A DNA stretch of 64,000 nucleotides from Methanimicrococcus sp. OttesenSCG-928-J09 (GCA_030266245.1 JAJDHP010000002.1:20811-84810); one strand, 5' to 3'; shown: positions 19,277 to 29,087, counted from the first letter of the stretch. Numbers and translations are program-made. The notes: a model not told the origin generated them from the sequence alone.

Positions 19277-20079
19277 TGGAACAAATTATTGAATCCGTGA
19301 ATTTAATTTTACTGTCCGGTCCTGCCGTTCTCCTCCCGGAAAATCCGCTTTATCAATTACTTTTACTCCTTTTAATTACGCTCGGCGGTGTTCTTATTAC
19401 AATCAGCGTTCACTTAATTCCCGTCGGCGGCGCGCCGGCCGCAATGGCACAGGCAACCGGAGTCGGAACAGGAACAACACAGTTAGCTGCCGGTGCCGGG
19501 CTGACCGGCTTATTGGTTGCTGTTTCCATTTACCTGCTGTCAGAAAATCCGCTTCTCTGCATTCTGCTCGGCGGTATCGGATCAGCCATTATGATTGCAA
19601 TCGTTATGCTCGTATCAAATATCGGCTACATTTACGGAATCGGAATCACGCCGGCCTCAGGAAAAGCGGTTCGTGATCCGATTACAAAAGACCGCCAAGA
19701 TATTTATGTGTCCAAAGGAACAGAAGGACACGGCATCCCGACCGCAGCATTTTTCAGCGGCATTGCCGGCGGAATCGTTGGCGGTATCGGCGGTTCATTG
19801 ATTTTTGTCGCTTTGCTTAAAGCCACAGGACTTCCGACAGCCGCAACTGCACTGACGATGCCTGATGCGGTTATTCTTTCAATCGCGCTTTTCTTCATCA
19901 ATTCCGTTATCGCTTCTTACAACATCGGCGGAACCATTGAAGGATTTTATGACCCGAAATTCAAAAAACTTCCCAAAGCCGCCATCGTATCAGCAATTAT
20001 TACATTTATTTGCGGCATTCTGTGCCTTTTCATTATGATTCAGTTTGCAGGCTTCGGCTTAATGGAGGAATTTGCATGA
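19276..20079 (+). CDS. mtrD: tetrahydromethanopterin S-methyltransferase subunit D
   Basis: ISVHLIPVGGAPAAMAQATGVGTGTTQLAAGAGLTGL; operon context. Confidence 0.95.
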   Translation: MEQIIESVNLILLSGPAVLLPENPLYQLLLLLLITLGGVLITISVHLIPVGGAPAAMAQATGVGTGTTQLAAGAGLTGLLVAVSIYLLSENPLLCILLGGIGSAIMIAIVMLVSNIGYIYGIGITPASGKAVRDPITKDRQDIYVSKGTEGHGIPTAAFFSGIAGGIVGGIGGSLIFVALLKATGLPTAATALTMPDAVILSIALFFINSVIASYNIGGTIEGFYDPKFKKLPKAAIVSAIITFICGILCLFIMIQFAGFGLMEEFA

Positions 20080-21002
20080 GCGCGGCAGCGAATTTGAACA
20101 AATCAGATGTACAGGATAAACAGAATAAATCCGGCAAAGCAGCAGGAAGCGAAGATAAAAAGTTTTTCCTGTTAGAAAAAACTGCACTCTGCGGATTATT
20201 TGTAAGTCTTGCCGGGATATATATCGCGCTTTTGATATCGATTCGCCCCGCAGCATGGACAACTTTGCCGATTGCCCCGTTTACATTTACAGTAGGTATC
20301 GGAATGATTGCGGCAATCGTTTGGGCTGCCGGCGCGGTTCGCAAAATATCGAAATACGGCCTTGGAACAGGCGTCCCTTCTGTGGGAATGTTTGGAATCG
20401 GAATCGCCTGCGTCATTTCTCTCTTTGTCGTATCTTTGAATATGATTTGGAGTCCGATTATCGGCGCAGCGCTTGCATTAATTATCGGTTGGATCAGCGG
20501 AAAACTGATTAACAAACCGCTCGGGATGAACATTCCGGGAATGGAAAACCGGCTGGCAGAAATTACGGCAGGATGCACGCTTGCAATGATCGCGTCATTC
20601 GTTGTCGTTACGGGAACGGTAAGCAATCTTTTTGTGACTTGGGGATTTTTGATGAGAGGAACGATTGCGCTTTGTTTCATCGGAATTGCTGTTGCTGTTT
20701 TCCATGCTTACAACGCGAATTTGGGACCCGACGAAAAGGAAGACCGGACTCGAATGCTGACAATTTTGGATGCATCTTTGCTTTTGCTTATTTTTTCTGT
20801 GACAGCTTTATTTTTAAGAAAAGAAACCGGACTGGAAATGTCTTTTCAGAATATGGCCGACATGATTGGTCCCGTTGTCACAATCTTTATGTCAATTGTT
20901 TTCATTCTTATTTCATACTATAAATTTTGGACTTATGTGAAAAGAGACGCCTGGAAAATTACGGAAACAGGCTTACTTCCAAGCGAGGAGGATTTGAATT
21001 GA
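20076..21002 (+). CDS. mtrC: tetrahydromethanopterin S-methyltransferase subunit C
   Basis: Position after mtrD and multi-TM protein; start MSAAANLNKSDVQ. Confidence 0.93.
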   Translation: MSAAANLNKSDVQDKQNKSGKAAGSEDKKFFLLEKTALCGLFVSLAGIYIALLISIRPAAWTTLPIAPFTFTVGIGMIAAIVWAAGAVRKISKYGLGTGVPSVGMFGIGIACVISLFVVSLNMIWSPIIGAALALIIGWISGKLINKPLGMNIPGMENRLAEITAGCTLAMIASFVVVTGTVSNLFVTWGFLMRGTIALCFIGIAVAVFHAYNANLGPDEKEDRTRMLTILDASLLLLIFSVTALFLRKETGLEMSFQNMADMIGPVVTIFMSIVFILISYYKFWTYVKRDAWKITETGLLPSEEDLN

Positions 21003-21313
21003 AGATACGAGTTGCACCGGAAACGGAATTGGTGATGGATCCGTTGACATCGGTGATTTCTAAAGAAAAAAATATTGCTCCGAACCGCTCTATGATTGCG
21101 CTGATTAAAAAATTGGACGAAACCGAGCGTGCCGTTGACGGTTTAATGGATTCGCTCACCGCCGATAAACCGCTTCACAATTCTTGGCGCGGCCGCGAAA
21201 ATGCGGCAATCGGTGCCGGGACTGTAACGAATTTCTTTTACGGCTTAATCGCGGGATTGATTATTTCAGGTATTTTTTTGCTATTGCTGGGCGTTCTTTA
21301 CGGAGGAATCTGA
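20999..21313 (+). CDS. mtrB: tetrahydromethanopterin S-methyltransferase subunit B
   Basis: TTG start overlapping mtrC stop; RVAPETELVMDPLTSVISKEKN; C-terminal TM. Confidence 0.92.
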   Translation: MKIRVAPETELVMDPLTSVISKEKNIAPNRSMIALIKKLDETERAVDGLMDSLTADKPLHNSWRGRENAAIGAGTVTNFFYGLIAGLIISGIFLLLLGVLYGGI

Positions 21314-21314
21314 T

Positions 21315-22133
21315 ATGACGGAAGATGGAAACGGCAGCAAAAACACAGCAGCATCTGCTTCTGTACCGGCAGCGGCAGGCTGGCCGATGTTAAAAGGCGA
21401 ATATAAAACAGGCAATTCAAGCGCCTGTGTTGCGGTTGTTACTTGCGGTTCACACTTGGATGACGAAGCATTAATTCAGGCGGGCGCTGCGATTTCAGGA
21501 TCTTGTAAGACGGAAAATCTCGGTATTGAAAAATTAGTGTCGCACATTATCGCAAACCCCAACATCCGCTTTTTGATTGTTGCCGGTGCCGAAGTGAAAG
21601 GACACATTACCGGCGAAGCGATTTTAATGCTTCATCAAAATGGTATTTCAAAGAACAGAATTGTCGGCGCAAAAGGCGCGATTCCGTACATTGAAAACTT
21701 ATCGGAAGAAGCTGTGAAACGCTTCATGGAACAGGTTGAATGTATCGACATGATTAATGACGAAGACATCGGCCGGATTTCTGAAAAGATTAAAGAATGT
21801 ACAGCCAATGATCCGGGTGCGTTTCCGGCAGCGCCGCTTCTGCAGGATGTTAAGGACAGTAGCGCACAGGGAAACAAAGAGGATGATTTTGATGAATCTG
21901 AATTCAGTTCGGGATCAGGCAATGCTGTTTCCGGCGGTGCTTCGGCAGCTGAAATTTCTTCTTTAACGATGATTACGCGCTTGAAAGCTGTGGATCAGAA
22001 GATGGCCGGAATCGGCGATTATCATAAATTCCAAGCGGGTTTCCAAGCCGGAAAAGTTGAAGGATTCGTTATCGGATTTGCTTTAATGATTTTGGCGGCG
22101 GCATTGTTCAGCTTAATTATAAGATTGATGTAA
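21315..22133 (+). CDS. mtrA: tetrahydromethanopterin S-methyltransferase subunit A
   Basis: GWPMLKGEYKTGNSSACVAVVTCGSHL ... GAEVKGHITGEAILMLHQNGI. Confidence 0.95.
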   Translation: MTEDGNGSKNTAASASVPAAAGWPMLKGEYKTGNSSACVAVVTCGSHLDDEALIQAGAAISGSCKTENLGIEKLVSHIIANPNIRFLIVAGAEVKGHITGEAILMLHQNGISKNRIVGAKGAIPYIENLSEEAVKRFMEQVECIDMINDEDIGRISEKIKECTANDPGAFPAAPLLQDVKDSSAQGNKEDDFDESEFSSGSGNAVSGGASAAEISSLTMITRLKAVDQKMAGIGDYHKFQAGFQAGKVEGFVIGFALMILAAALFSLIIRLM

Positions 22134-22165
22134 TCGAAATTGATTAACATAACTACAGAAAACGG

Positions 22166-22405
22166 ATGAAATTAACAGGAGGCGACGGCGTGAGTAAAAA
22201 ATCAGATGTTCAAAACAGAATGACTCAGTTGGATGAGTTGGTTGAAAGCATCAGCTATCGCGCTCAGTTGATTTCGCGTTCTCAAAAACCGGATTCGGGG
22301 CTTATGGAAACACGCCGTGTCGGATTTATTGCAGGATTTTTAACGGCGGTTGTTTTCGTTTTGATTATTCCGCTGATTGTGTGGGGACTGATCAGTGTTT
22401 TTTAA
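22166..22405 (+). CDS. mtrF: tetrahydromethanopterin S-methyltransferase subunit F
   Basis: VESISYRAQLISRSQKPDSGLMETRRVGFIAGFLTAVVFV; operon position; start may be GTG 22190. Confidence 0.9.
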   Translation: MKLTGGDGVSKKSDVQNRMTQLDELVESISYRAQLISRSQKPDSGLMETRRVGFIAGFLTAVVFVLIIPLIVWGLISVF

Positions 22406-22504
22406 GGAAAAGTAAGGGATAAATTCAAAAGAAAGAAAAAATTCGGAAGAAAGAAAAAGACGGCAAGGAAAATAAGGATAGAAAAAGGAAAAGCGGGGAT
22501 TTTC

Positions 22505-22741
22505 ATGCAGGAAGAAATAAAAATTGAGTTCCAAAACAACAACGGTGACGATGAAACGATTTTGGAATATGAAGAAATCACACAGCGATTGGATCGGATG
22601 GATGAAAAGATTGAGTTCGTTCGGGCTGAAGTTGCACAGCGGACGGGACGAAAAATTGGCAGGGATGTCGGCATTCTTTACGGTGTTCTTGCGGCTCTCA
22701 TTTTAGCGTCGCTGTATTTCATTTTAACAATCCTTTCATAA
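22505..22741 (+). CDS. mtrG: tetrahydromethanopterin S-methyltransferase subunit G
   Basis: RLDRMDEKIEFVRAEVAQRTGRKIGRDVGILYG. Confidence 0.93.
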   Translation: MQEEIKIEFQNNNGDDETILEYEEITQRLDRMDEKIEFVRAEVAQRTGRKIGRDVGILYGVLAALILASLYFILTILS

Positions 22742-22804
22742 TAAATTATTCAAATTATTATTAATCAGATTATCATTATTTCATAAAGGTTTGGAGTTTT
22801 ATTT

Positions 22805-23755
22805 ATGTTTAAATTTGAAAAGAAACAGGAAATTTACGAGATCGGCGGTGTTCGTTTCGGTGGTCAGCCGGGAGAAGTTCCGACGGTCATTATCGGAACG
22901 ATGTTTTACAATCGTCATAAAATTGTGACGGACGCTGACAAGGGTATTTTTGACAAGGCAGCGGCTGAAAAATTATGGAACGATCAGCTCGACATTTGTG
23001 ATCAAACGGGTGTTGCCTGCGCGAATCAGTTGGTCGGCGAAACGCCTGAAGCGATTAAAAGTTATATCGACTGGTTTGTTGAAATCGATGACAAAACACC
23101 GTTTTTAATGGATTCTTCTGACAGTGAAGTGCGTGCGTTCGCCGCGACTTACGCGACAGAAATCGGCGTTGAAGAACGCGCAATTTACAATTCCGTGAAT
23201 GCAAGTATTGAGGAAAATGAAATTAAAGCGCTGACGGAAAGCAAAATTAACGCGTCTATTGTTCTTGCTTTTAACGCGGTGAATCCGACGGTTTTGGGCA
23301 AAATTGAAATTTTAGAAAAAGGCGGAACCGGTCTTTCCGGCGGTCTTTTGGAAATTTCAAAACTGTGCGGTATTGAAAAGCCGCTGATTGATGTGGCTGC
23401 CGTTCCGCTTGGATCAGGTGCGGGCGCTTCTATGCGCGGCATTACGGCGATTAAAGGTCATCTCGGCTATCCCGTCGGCGGCGGTTTCCACAACACAGCT
23501 TCTGCCTGGGACTGGATGCGCGAATTTAAGAAGACGCAGGAAAACCCGAAGGAATATTATTTGCCGGCAGATATCGGAACGAATTTGGTCGCGCAGGCGA
23601 TGGGCGCAAATTTCTTGCTTTACGGTCCGATCGAGAACGCAAAATACGTGGCGTCATCCGCTGCGATGGTGGATATTATGCTGGAAGAAAATGCCAAGGA
23701 ATTGGGTATTGAACTTTCAAATGAAGAAAATCTGCCGATTGGAAAATTGATTTGA
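22805..23755 (+). CDS. mtrH: tetrahydromethanopterin S-methyltransferase subunit H
   Basis: MFKFEKKQEIYEIGGVRFGGQPGEVPTVIIGTMFYNRHKIV. Confidence 0.96.
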   Translation: MFKFEKKQEIYEIGGVRFGGQPGEVPTVIIGTMFYNRHKIVTDADKGIFDKAAAEKLWNDQLDICDQTGVACANQLVGETPEAIKSYIDWFVEIDDKTPFLMDSSDSEVRAFAATYATEIGVEERAIYNSVNASIEENEIKALTESKINASIVLAFNAVNPTVLGKIEILEKGGTGLSGGLLEISKLCGIEKPLIDVAAVPLGSGAGASMRGITAIKGHLGYPVGGGFHNTASAWDWMREFKKTQENPKEYYLPADIGTNLVAQAMGANFLLYGPIENAKYVASSAAMVDIMLEENAKELGIELSNEENLPIGKLI

Positions 23756-23884
23756 TTTTTAAAAATCAAAAACGGAAAAACGATTGTTTCTTTTCTTTTT
23801 TCATTTTTTTCAAAAACGCAGGATTATTTTTTGATTTTTTTTCTCTAAAAATGCTGAGTGAATTTTTGAATTATTTTTAAAAAT

Positions 23885-24070
23885 TTGTGTAGCTCGCGCG
23901 TGCGGCGGTGCTGTTCAGATAGATTGGCGGATTGTAATTACAGCGGCGGAGCCGCTAAAAATCGCGTCAGCGATTTTTCAGTAAACACCTCCCTCCCACT
24001 GCAAACTAAAACCGGATTCCAAATGGTAACGGTAATCTGACTCCAAGCGGCAAACTAAAACCTGATTCCA
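23885..24070. repeat. modular intergenic repeat (A-B-C copy)
   Basis: GTAGCTCGCGCGTGCGGCGG ... ACAGCGGCGGAGCCGCTAAAAATCGCGTCAGCGATTTTT ... CCTCCCTCCCACTGCAAACTAAAACC. Confidence 0.75.
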
Positions 24071-24343
24071 AACGATTGCGTCCGGCGCCTGCCTCCGGCG
24101 GCGCAGCCGTCAAAAATTGCGAAGCGATTTTTAAACAAACCTTTTTCTTTTTGAAAAACTATTATCATTATGTCAAATTAAATTTTGAAAAAATAATTTT
24201 TGTTTTTAATTCAATTTGACGAAACCTGAGTTTTGAAGACGGGTTAAGAATGCTTATATAAAAATAATCAATATTAAATTATGGGGTTATATAATTTAAA
24301 AAAACTAAAAAATAAATTCAATTCATGAAAAGAAGGTAAAATT

Positions 24344-25273
24344 ATGGCTGATACACTCCCTGAGACGGCAAAAACAGATACCGTTCGCGACGCATCAAAA
24401 TCAACATCGAAACCGGTGATTCCGTCAGAAACTAAGACAGAAACGGCCGTGAAAACGCCCGCTGCAACAGCAAAACCTGCTGCAAGACCGGCACCAAAAA
24501 CACCAGCGGCAAAGCCGGCAGCAGCAAAGACCCCGGCTGCAAAATCAACGGCAGCTGCAAAAACAACAACACGAACAACTGCGGCTCGTACAACAACAGC
24601 AGCGAAAAAACCGGCAGCAACTGCCGCGAAAACACCCGCTGCAAAGACAACGGCTGCCAAGAAACCGGCACCGGCAAGAGCAACTGCAGCCGCAAAACCG
24701 ACAGCAACTAAAACAGCCGCAGCAACGAAAGCACCTGCTTCTAAAACAGCAACGGCAACTAAAACAGCAGCTGCAAAGAAGCCGACAACCGCTTCAAAAA
24801 CAACAGCAACCAAGACGACTGCCGCTAAGAAAGCACCGGCAGCAAAATCTGCGCCTGCTTCAAAAACAACTGCAGCTCCGAAGTCAACAGCTTCCAAAAC
24901 AGCAGCACCAAAAACTGCAGCGTCTAAATCTTCGTCTGCTTCAAAATCAAAAACAACCCGCTCTATTCCGGTAAATGCCGAGGAAGAATGGGAAGAAATT
25001 GATATTGACATTGATCTCGATGAAATCAATGAGATTCTTGGTGAAAAAATCAGCAGCGGGAAGAAAGTCTTAAAGGAAAAAGAAGCCCATTACGCCGATC
25101 TTCTTAAAGCTTACAGAGCCGGAAAGGAAGAAAAGAAAAACGGCAAGAAGGGTAAGAAAAAGTCCAAGGACAAAACAAAATCCAAATTAACAAAAGATGA
25201 AAAATATGTCGCTTACGGCGTTATTGCCGCTTTGATGGCATTCATCACATATCACGTCTTACACCGCAAATAA
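24344..25273 (+). CDS. Lys/Ala/Thr/Pro-rich histone H1-like low-complexity protein with C-terminal TM helix
   Basis: About 200 aa of AAKTPAAKTTAAKKPA-type repeats, acidic DIDIDLDEINEILGEK segment, then KYVAYGVIAALMAFITYHVLHRK. Confidence 0.75.
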   Translation: MADTLPETAKTDTVRDASKSTSKPVIPSETKTETAVKTPAATAKPAARPAPKTPAAKPAAAKTPAAKSTAAAKTTTRTTAARTTTAAKKPAATAAKTPAAKTTAAKKPAPARATAAAKPTATKTAAATKAPASKTATATKTAAAKKPTTASKTTATKTTAAKKAPAAKSAPASKTTAAPKSTASKTAAPKTAASKSSSASKSKTTRSIPVNAEEEWEEIDIDIDLDEINEILGEKISSGKKVLKEKEAHYADLLKAYRAGKEEKKNGKKGKKKSKDKTKSKLTKDEKYVAYGVIAALMAFITYHVLHRK

Positions 25274-25496
25274 TTTTGTTCATGGCTCTTTGAGTCATGA
25301 TTTTTTTCTTTTTTTGTTTGATTCTTTATTTTTCGATTTGATTGTTATCAATTCATTCTGTTTTTTTGGTTTCGATTCATTCTGTTTTTTTGGTTTCGAT
25401 TCATATTAAAGTACGATTTTGTTAATTTCCAAAAAATAATGGAATTTAACTTTGAAAAAAAAGAAAAATGGATGTTTGTTTTTTCTAAAATAGGAA

Positions 25497-25588
25497 GTTC
25501 AAACAACCACCTCCAATTACGATTTTCTCGAGCGCAGCGAGGAAATGAGTAATTGGAGATTCGTACCCATTATTCAATGAAACTCAAA
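25497..25588. repeat. hairpin-forming intergenic repeat with conserved GAGCGCAGCGAG core, copy 2
   Basis: GTTCAAACAACCACCTCCAATTACGATTTTCTCGAGCGCAGCGAGGAAATGAGTAATTGGAGATTCGTACCCATTATTCAATGAA. Confidence 0.7.
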
Positions 25589-25627
25589 AACCGTCATATA
25601 AAAAAAGTAAAAAACATTTATATTTCA

Positions 25628-26194
25628 TTACTTTTGAGCTTTCAACTCTTCCAAAACTGCATCAACATGACCTTTGACACGAACATTATTCCAAACTTTT
25701 ACAATCTTTCCTTCAGGATCGATTAAAAATGTTGTTCGGACTGTTCCCATATTTTCTTTGCCCATGAACTTTTTCAATTGCCAGACATCGTATTTTTTGA
25801 TAACTTCAAGTTCAGGATCAGCCAAAAGCGTGATTGAAAGCGCCGCCTTTTCAATGAATTTTTGATGAGAAGAAACGCTGTCTTTACTGACGCCAAAAAT
25901 CACGGCGCCGTTTTTTTCAAATTCTTCTTTGGCGGCAGTAAAGTCAACCGCCTCTTGTTTACAGCCGGCGGTTCCATCTTTTGGATAAAAATAGAGAACG
26001 ACGTATTGTCCTTTGAAATTTTTCAGACAAACAGATTCAGAATTTTGATTCGGCAAACAAAAATCCGGCGCGTAAGCACCGGCTTGAAGAGAGGATGACG
26101 GCATTTTTAATCTCCTGTAAAATAAATCAACAATTTTATGTAATGAAATAAAAGAGCTGATACCATTAATTTTTTGTGCAAAATTTACTTTCAA
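25628..26194 (-). CDS. peroxiredoxin (Bcp/PrxQ type)
   Basis: LYFYPKDGTAGCKQEAVDF; VIFGVSKDSVSSHQKF; TTFLIDPEGKI; start likely at MPSSSLQAGAYAPDF. Confidence 0.88.
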   Translation of the reverse strand: MKVNFAQKINGISSFISLHKIVDLFYRRLKMPSSSLQAGAYAPDFCLPNQNSESVCLKNFKGQYVVLYFYPKDGTAGCKQEAVDFTAAKEEFEKNGAVIFGVSKDSVSSHQKFIEKAALSITLLADPELEVIKKYDVWQLKKFMGKENMGTVRTTFLIDPEGKIVKVWNNVRVKGHVDAVLEELKAQK

Positions 26195-26239
26195 TATTTA
26201 CGGCTGCGCCTCCATAGACCAGCGCCGGCCACAGCCGTT

Positions 26240-26465
26240 TTATCAGGTTACTGTTACCGGTTGGAGTCAGGTTTCAGTTTTGCAGTGGGAGGGAAGTTTC
26301 AGTTTCCGTTTTGGAGTCAGATTCCAGTTTTGCAGTGGGAGGGAGGTGTTTATTGAAAAATCGCTTACGCGATTTTTAGCGGCTCCGCCGCCTATACTAC
26401 TAAAATAATCAGCAAACTGCTTACACTTGCCTGTATTGCCGCCACACGCGCACGCGCGAGCCGCA
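26240..26465. repeat. modular intergenic repeat (two C' units, B', A')
   Basis: TTGGAGTCAGGTTTCAGTTTTGCAGTGGGAGGGA twice, AAAATCGCTTACGCGATTTTTAGCGGCTCCGCCGC, CGCGCGAGCCGCACAA. Confidence 0.75.
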
Positions 26466-26794
26466 CAAACCTTTCAAAATTGATGAAAACATACCCCTGA
26501 TTTTTCCTGAAATGAAATCGAAAAAAGTTGCAAATAAAAAAATGTTTTGAAATATTACCATGACGATAAATTAAACATTTCAATCGAATAAATAGTGTTA
26601 AATATGTTCAATGAAAATATGATTTTATCATATCCATAAAAACCGACTCGTTTTTGAAACGGTTTCGGGAAATTATTACGGGCGATAAAGTAAGCACTTT
26701 TTACGAATTATAACATAATTTTGAAAGTAATATAATAATTCATAAATATGCCGATTCCGTAATAACCTGTATTAACTTGTGTGGTGAAAATATT

Positions 26795-27238
26795 ATGATT
26801 GACGACAAAAAAGTTTCGGAAAAAGAGCTGATGAGAATCGGTGTCTCACTGCCCGATAATCTTTTGACAAAATTTGACAATATCATCGAAGAAAGAGGAT
26901 ATTCTTCACGCTCCGAAGGCATCCGTGACGCAATCCGCAGTTATATCAACCATTACGAATGGATGAACGACATCAAAGGACGCCGTATCGGAACGATTTC
27001 ATTGGTTTACGATCACACCAAACGCGGTCTTTCCAACATGATGGCCGAAATTCAGCACGAACATTCCGACATCATCAAAACGTCTATTCACATTCATTTG
27101 GATCATGACAACTGTTTGGAAGTTGTCGTTTTAGACGGCGACGGACGCGATATCAAGGCGCTTGCCGAAAAAATCATTTCACTTAACGGCGTTAAATTTT
27201 CAAAATTAACAACCGTTCCGTCCACCGAAAAACTCTGA
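26795..27238 (+). CDS. nikR: nickel-responsive transcriptional regulator NikR
   Basis: [38 protein letters not shown] ... [28 protein letters not shown]. Confidence 0.92.
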   Translation: MIDDKKVSEKELMRIGVSLPDNLLTKFDNIIEERGYSSRSEGIRDAIRSYINHYEWMNDIKGRRIGTISLVYDHTKRGLSNMMAEIQHEHSDIIKTSIHIHLDHDNCLEVVVLDGDGRDIKALAEKIISLNGVKFSKLTTVPSTEKL

Positions 27239-27357
27239 AATGACGAAAATGTTTTGATCAGGCGGCTGAAACAATCAAGCCGTCCTTTTTTCTTTTATTT
27301 CACTTGAATTATATCTTTAATTTCTATCCTGACTCATGTCTTTGGAAAATACAAAAT

Positions 27358-27684
27358 ATGACTGAAAAGAAACCATCCGATTTTGATAAATTCCAAGATG
27401 TCTACACGATTGTTGCAAACATTCCGCCCGGAAAAGTCATAACATATGGCAGGATTTCGATGATGGTCGGCAATTTGACAGCAAGGCGTGTCGGCTACGC
27501 AATGCGGATGGCGCCTCCGGGACTTCCGGCTCACAGAGTTGTCAACAGCACCGGCAAACTATCACCCGAATATGTATTCGGCGGCGAAGACGCTCAAAGA
27601 GCAATTCTTAAAAAGGAGGGCGTCGTGTTTACGGCAGCAGGAAACATTGATATGAAAAAAAGTTTGTGGGAAATGAACGAATAA
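27358..27684 (+). CDS. alkyltransferase-like protein (ATL, MGMT family lacking catalytic Cys)
   Basis: IPPGKVITYGRISMMVGNLTARRVGYAMR ... GLPAHRVVNSTGKLS; PAHRV instead of PCHRV. Confidence 0.82.
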   Translation: MTEKKPSDFDKFQDVYTIVANIPPGKVITYGRISMMVGNLTARRVGYAMRMAPPGLPAHRVVNSTGKLSPEYVFGGEDAQRAILKKEGVVFTAAGNIDMKKSLWEMNE

Positions 27685-27712
27685 TTAATATCGAAGCAAA
27701 GGATGAAAATAA

Positions 27713-28279
27713 ATGACGGGGAAAGCAGCAGATATTCAAACACAACAGCAGCCTTCTCTTATTCAGACATCTGACAGTTTATTCAAAACTTCATTTATTT
27801 CAGTCGCTTTGGGCGGTTTTTTCGGCGCTTTGACAAGAGCAGCCTTGTTTTTCGCGTTCAGTGATTGGATCAGTTTGATTCTTGTAAACATTCTCGGCAG
27901 TTTTTTAATCGGATTAATTATGTTTTTACCGCAAACCGACACTGAAAATCAAAAAAATAGAAACGGAAATCTGAACAAAAATAAAAGCAGAAATCAAAAT
28001 AAAAACAAAATTAATTTCAGATTATTTTTCGGAACCGGATTTTTTGGCGCGTTTACGACGTTTTCGTTCTTCATTTTGCTGCCGTTTTTAACAGCGGCTC
28101 CTGCCGAAGATTTGATTTCTTTTATTTCGCTTGAAATGAATGTCGAATTTGTTGCTTTGTTTTTCGCGTTCGCGCTGATTTTAACGATTATCGGAATTGC
28201 AGCTGTATTTCTCGGAAAAAAAGCGGCCGAGTTTTTTATTGAAATCAAAACCAAAAAACAAGGAGAAGATCGAAAATGA
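27713..28279 (+). CDS. crcB: fluoride ion channel CrcB/Fluc, copy 1, with N/K-rich insertion
   Basis: ALGGFFGALTRAALFF...ILVNILGSFLIGL...GTGFFGAFTTFSFF. Confidence 0.85.
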   Translation: MTGKAADIQTQQQPSLIQTSDSLFKTSFISVALGGFFGALTRAALFFAFSDWISLILVNILGSFLIGLIMFLPQTDTENQKNRNGNLNKNKSRNQNKNKINFRLFFGTGFFGAFTTFSFFILLPFLTAAPAEDLISFISLEMNVEFVALFFAFALILTIIGIAAVFLGKKAAEFFIEIKTKKQGEDRK

Positions 28280-28689
28280 CGGCCGCTGTTTTTTTGATCA
28301 GCCTTCTTCTTGCCGGAATCGGCGGAGCAATCGGCGCTGTTTTAAGATTCATATCAGTTGAATTCTTCAAAAAATACACAGTATTCCCGGCAGGTGTTCT
28401 TTTTGTAAATGTGATCGGTACCGCACTTCTCACAATTGTGACGCTGCTGCTGACAAACAGCTTGGCAATGCTGCCGGAAATCTTTGGAAACAATGCTGAA
28501 GGAATTGCATTCTTCTTCAATACAGGTCTCTTAGGTGCGTTTACAACATTTTCAGCTTATTTATATGATAACTTCTCGCTGATTTCAGAAAAGAAATACA
28601 GTGCCGCTGTTTTGAATATTTTGCTTAATGTCTGCATTTGTTTTGCCGTTGTTTTGGCAATTCTTTTTGCAGCGTCCTGTTTTTCGTAA
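28276..28689 (+). CDS. crcB: fluoride ion channel CrcB/Fluc, copy 2
   Basis: GGAIGAVLRFISVEFF...FVNVIGTALL...NTGLLGAFTTFSAYLYD; overlaps copy 1 stop. Confidence 0.9.
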   Translation: MTAAVFLISLLLAGIGGAIGAVLRFISVEFFKKYTVFPAGVLFVNVIGTALLTIVTLLLTNSLAMLPEIFGNNAEGIAFFFNTGLLGAFTTFSAYLYDNFSLISEKKYSAAVLNILLNVCICFAVVLAILFAASCFS

Positions 28690-28767
28690 TTTATATTTTT
28701 TTGAAAAACTTTTGATTTGAAAAAGACCTTACGGTAAGCGAAATCAAATTTATAAAAAAGTTTGAAG

Positions 28768-28841
28768 CGGGCCCGAAGGGATTTGAACCCCCGACCTACG
28801 GATTAAGAGTCCGCCGCTCTGCCTGACTAAGCCACGGGCCC
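28768..28841 (-). tRNA. tRNA-Lys (anticodon CTT)
   Basis: GGGCCCGTGGCTTAGTCAGGCAGAGCGGCGGACTCTTAATCCGTAGGTCGGGGGTTCAAATCCCTTCGGGCCCG folds as a cloverleaf; loop CTCTTAA. Confidence 0.93.
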
Positions 28842-29087
28842 ACGCTGTCAAATGGAATTAAACTCATTTCGAGAGCGGCAATCACAATTAAAGACACCGT
28901 CTAAAAATGAATACTCTAAATCCGTCTGACCTTATATAAAAGTTTCGCAGCAGCCGGCTTTGTGTATAAAGTCTAAGTTGTGTAAAAAGTCGGAAGTTTG
29001 TGTATAAAGTCAATTAAAAGTAAAATAACAGAAACAAAAATAAAAAAAGATTGAATAATAGATATGGATTGTTTATATAAATAAAAT

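Noticed and set aside
24274-25029. 251-aa antisense ORF opposite the KAPT-rich gene
   Set aside because: Ala/Val/Phe-rich mirror of the repeat-coding strand; an artefact of low-complexity composition
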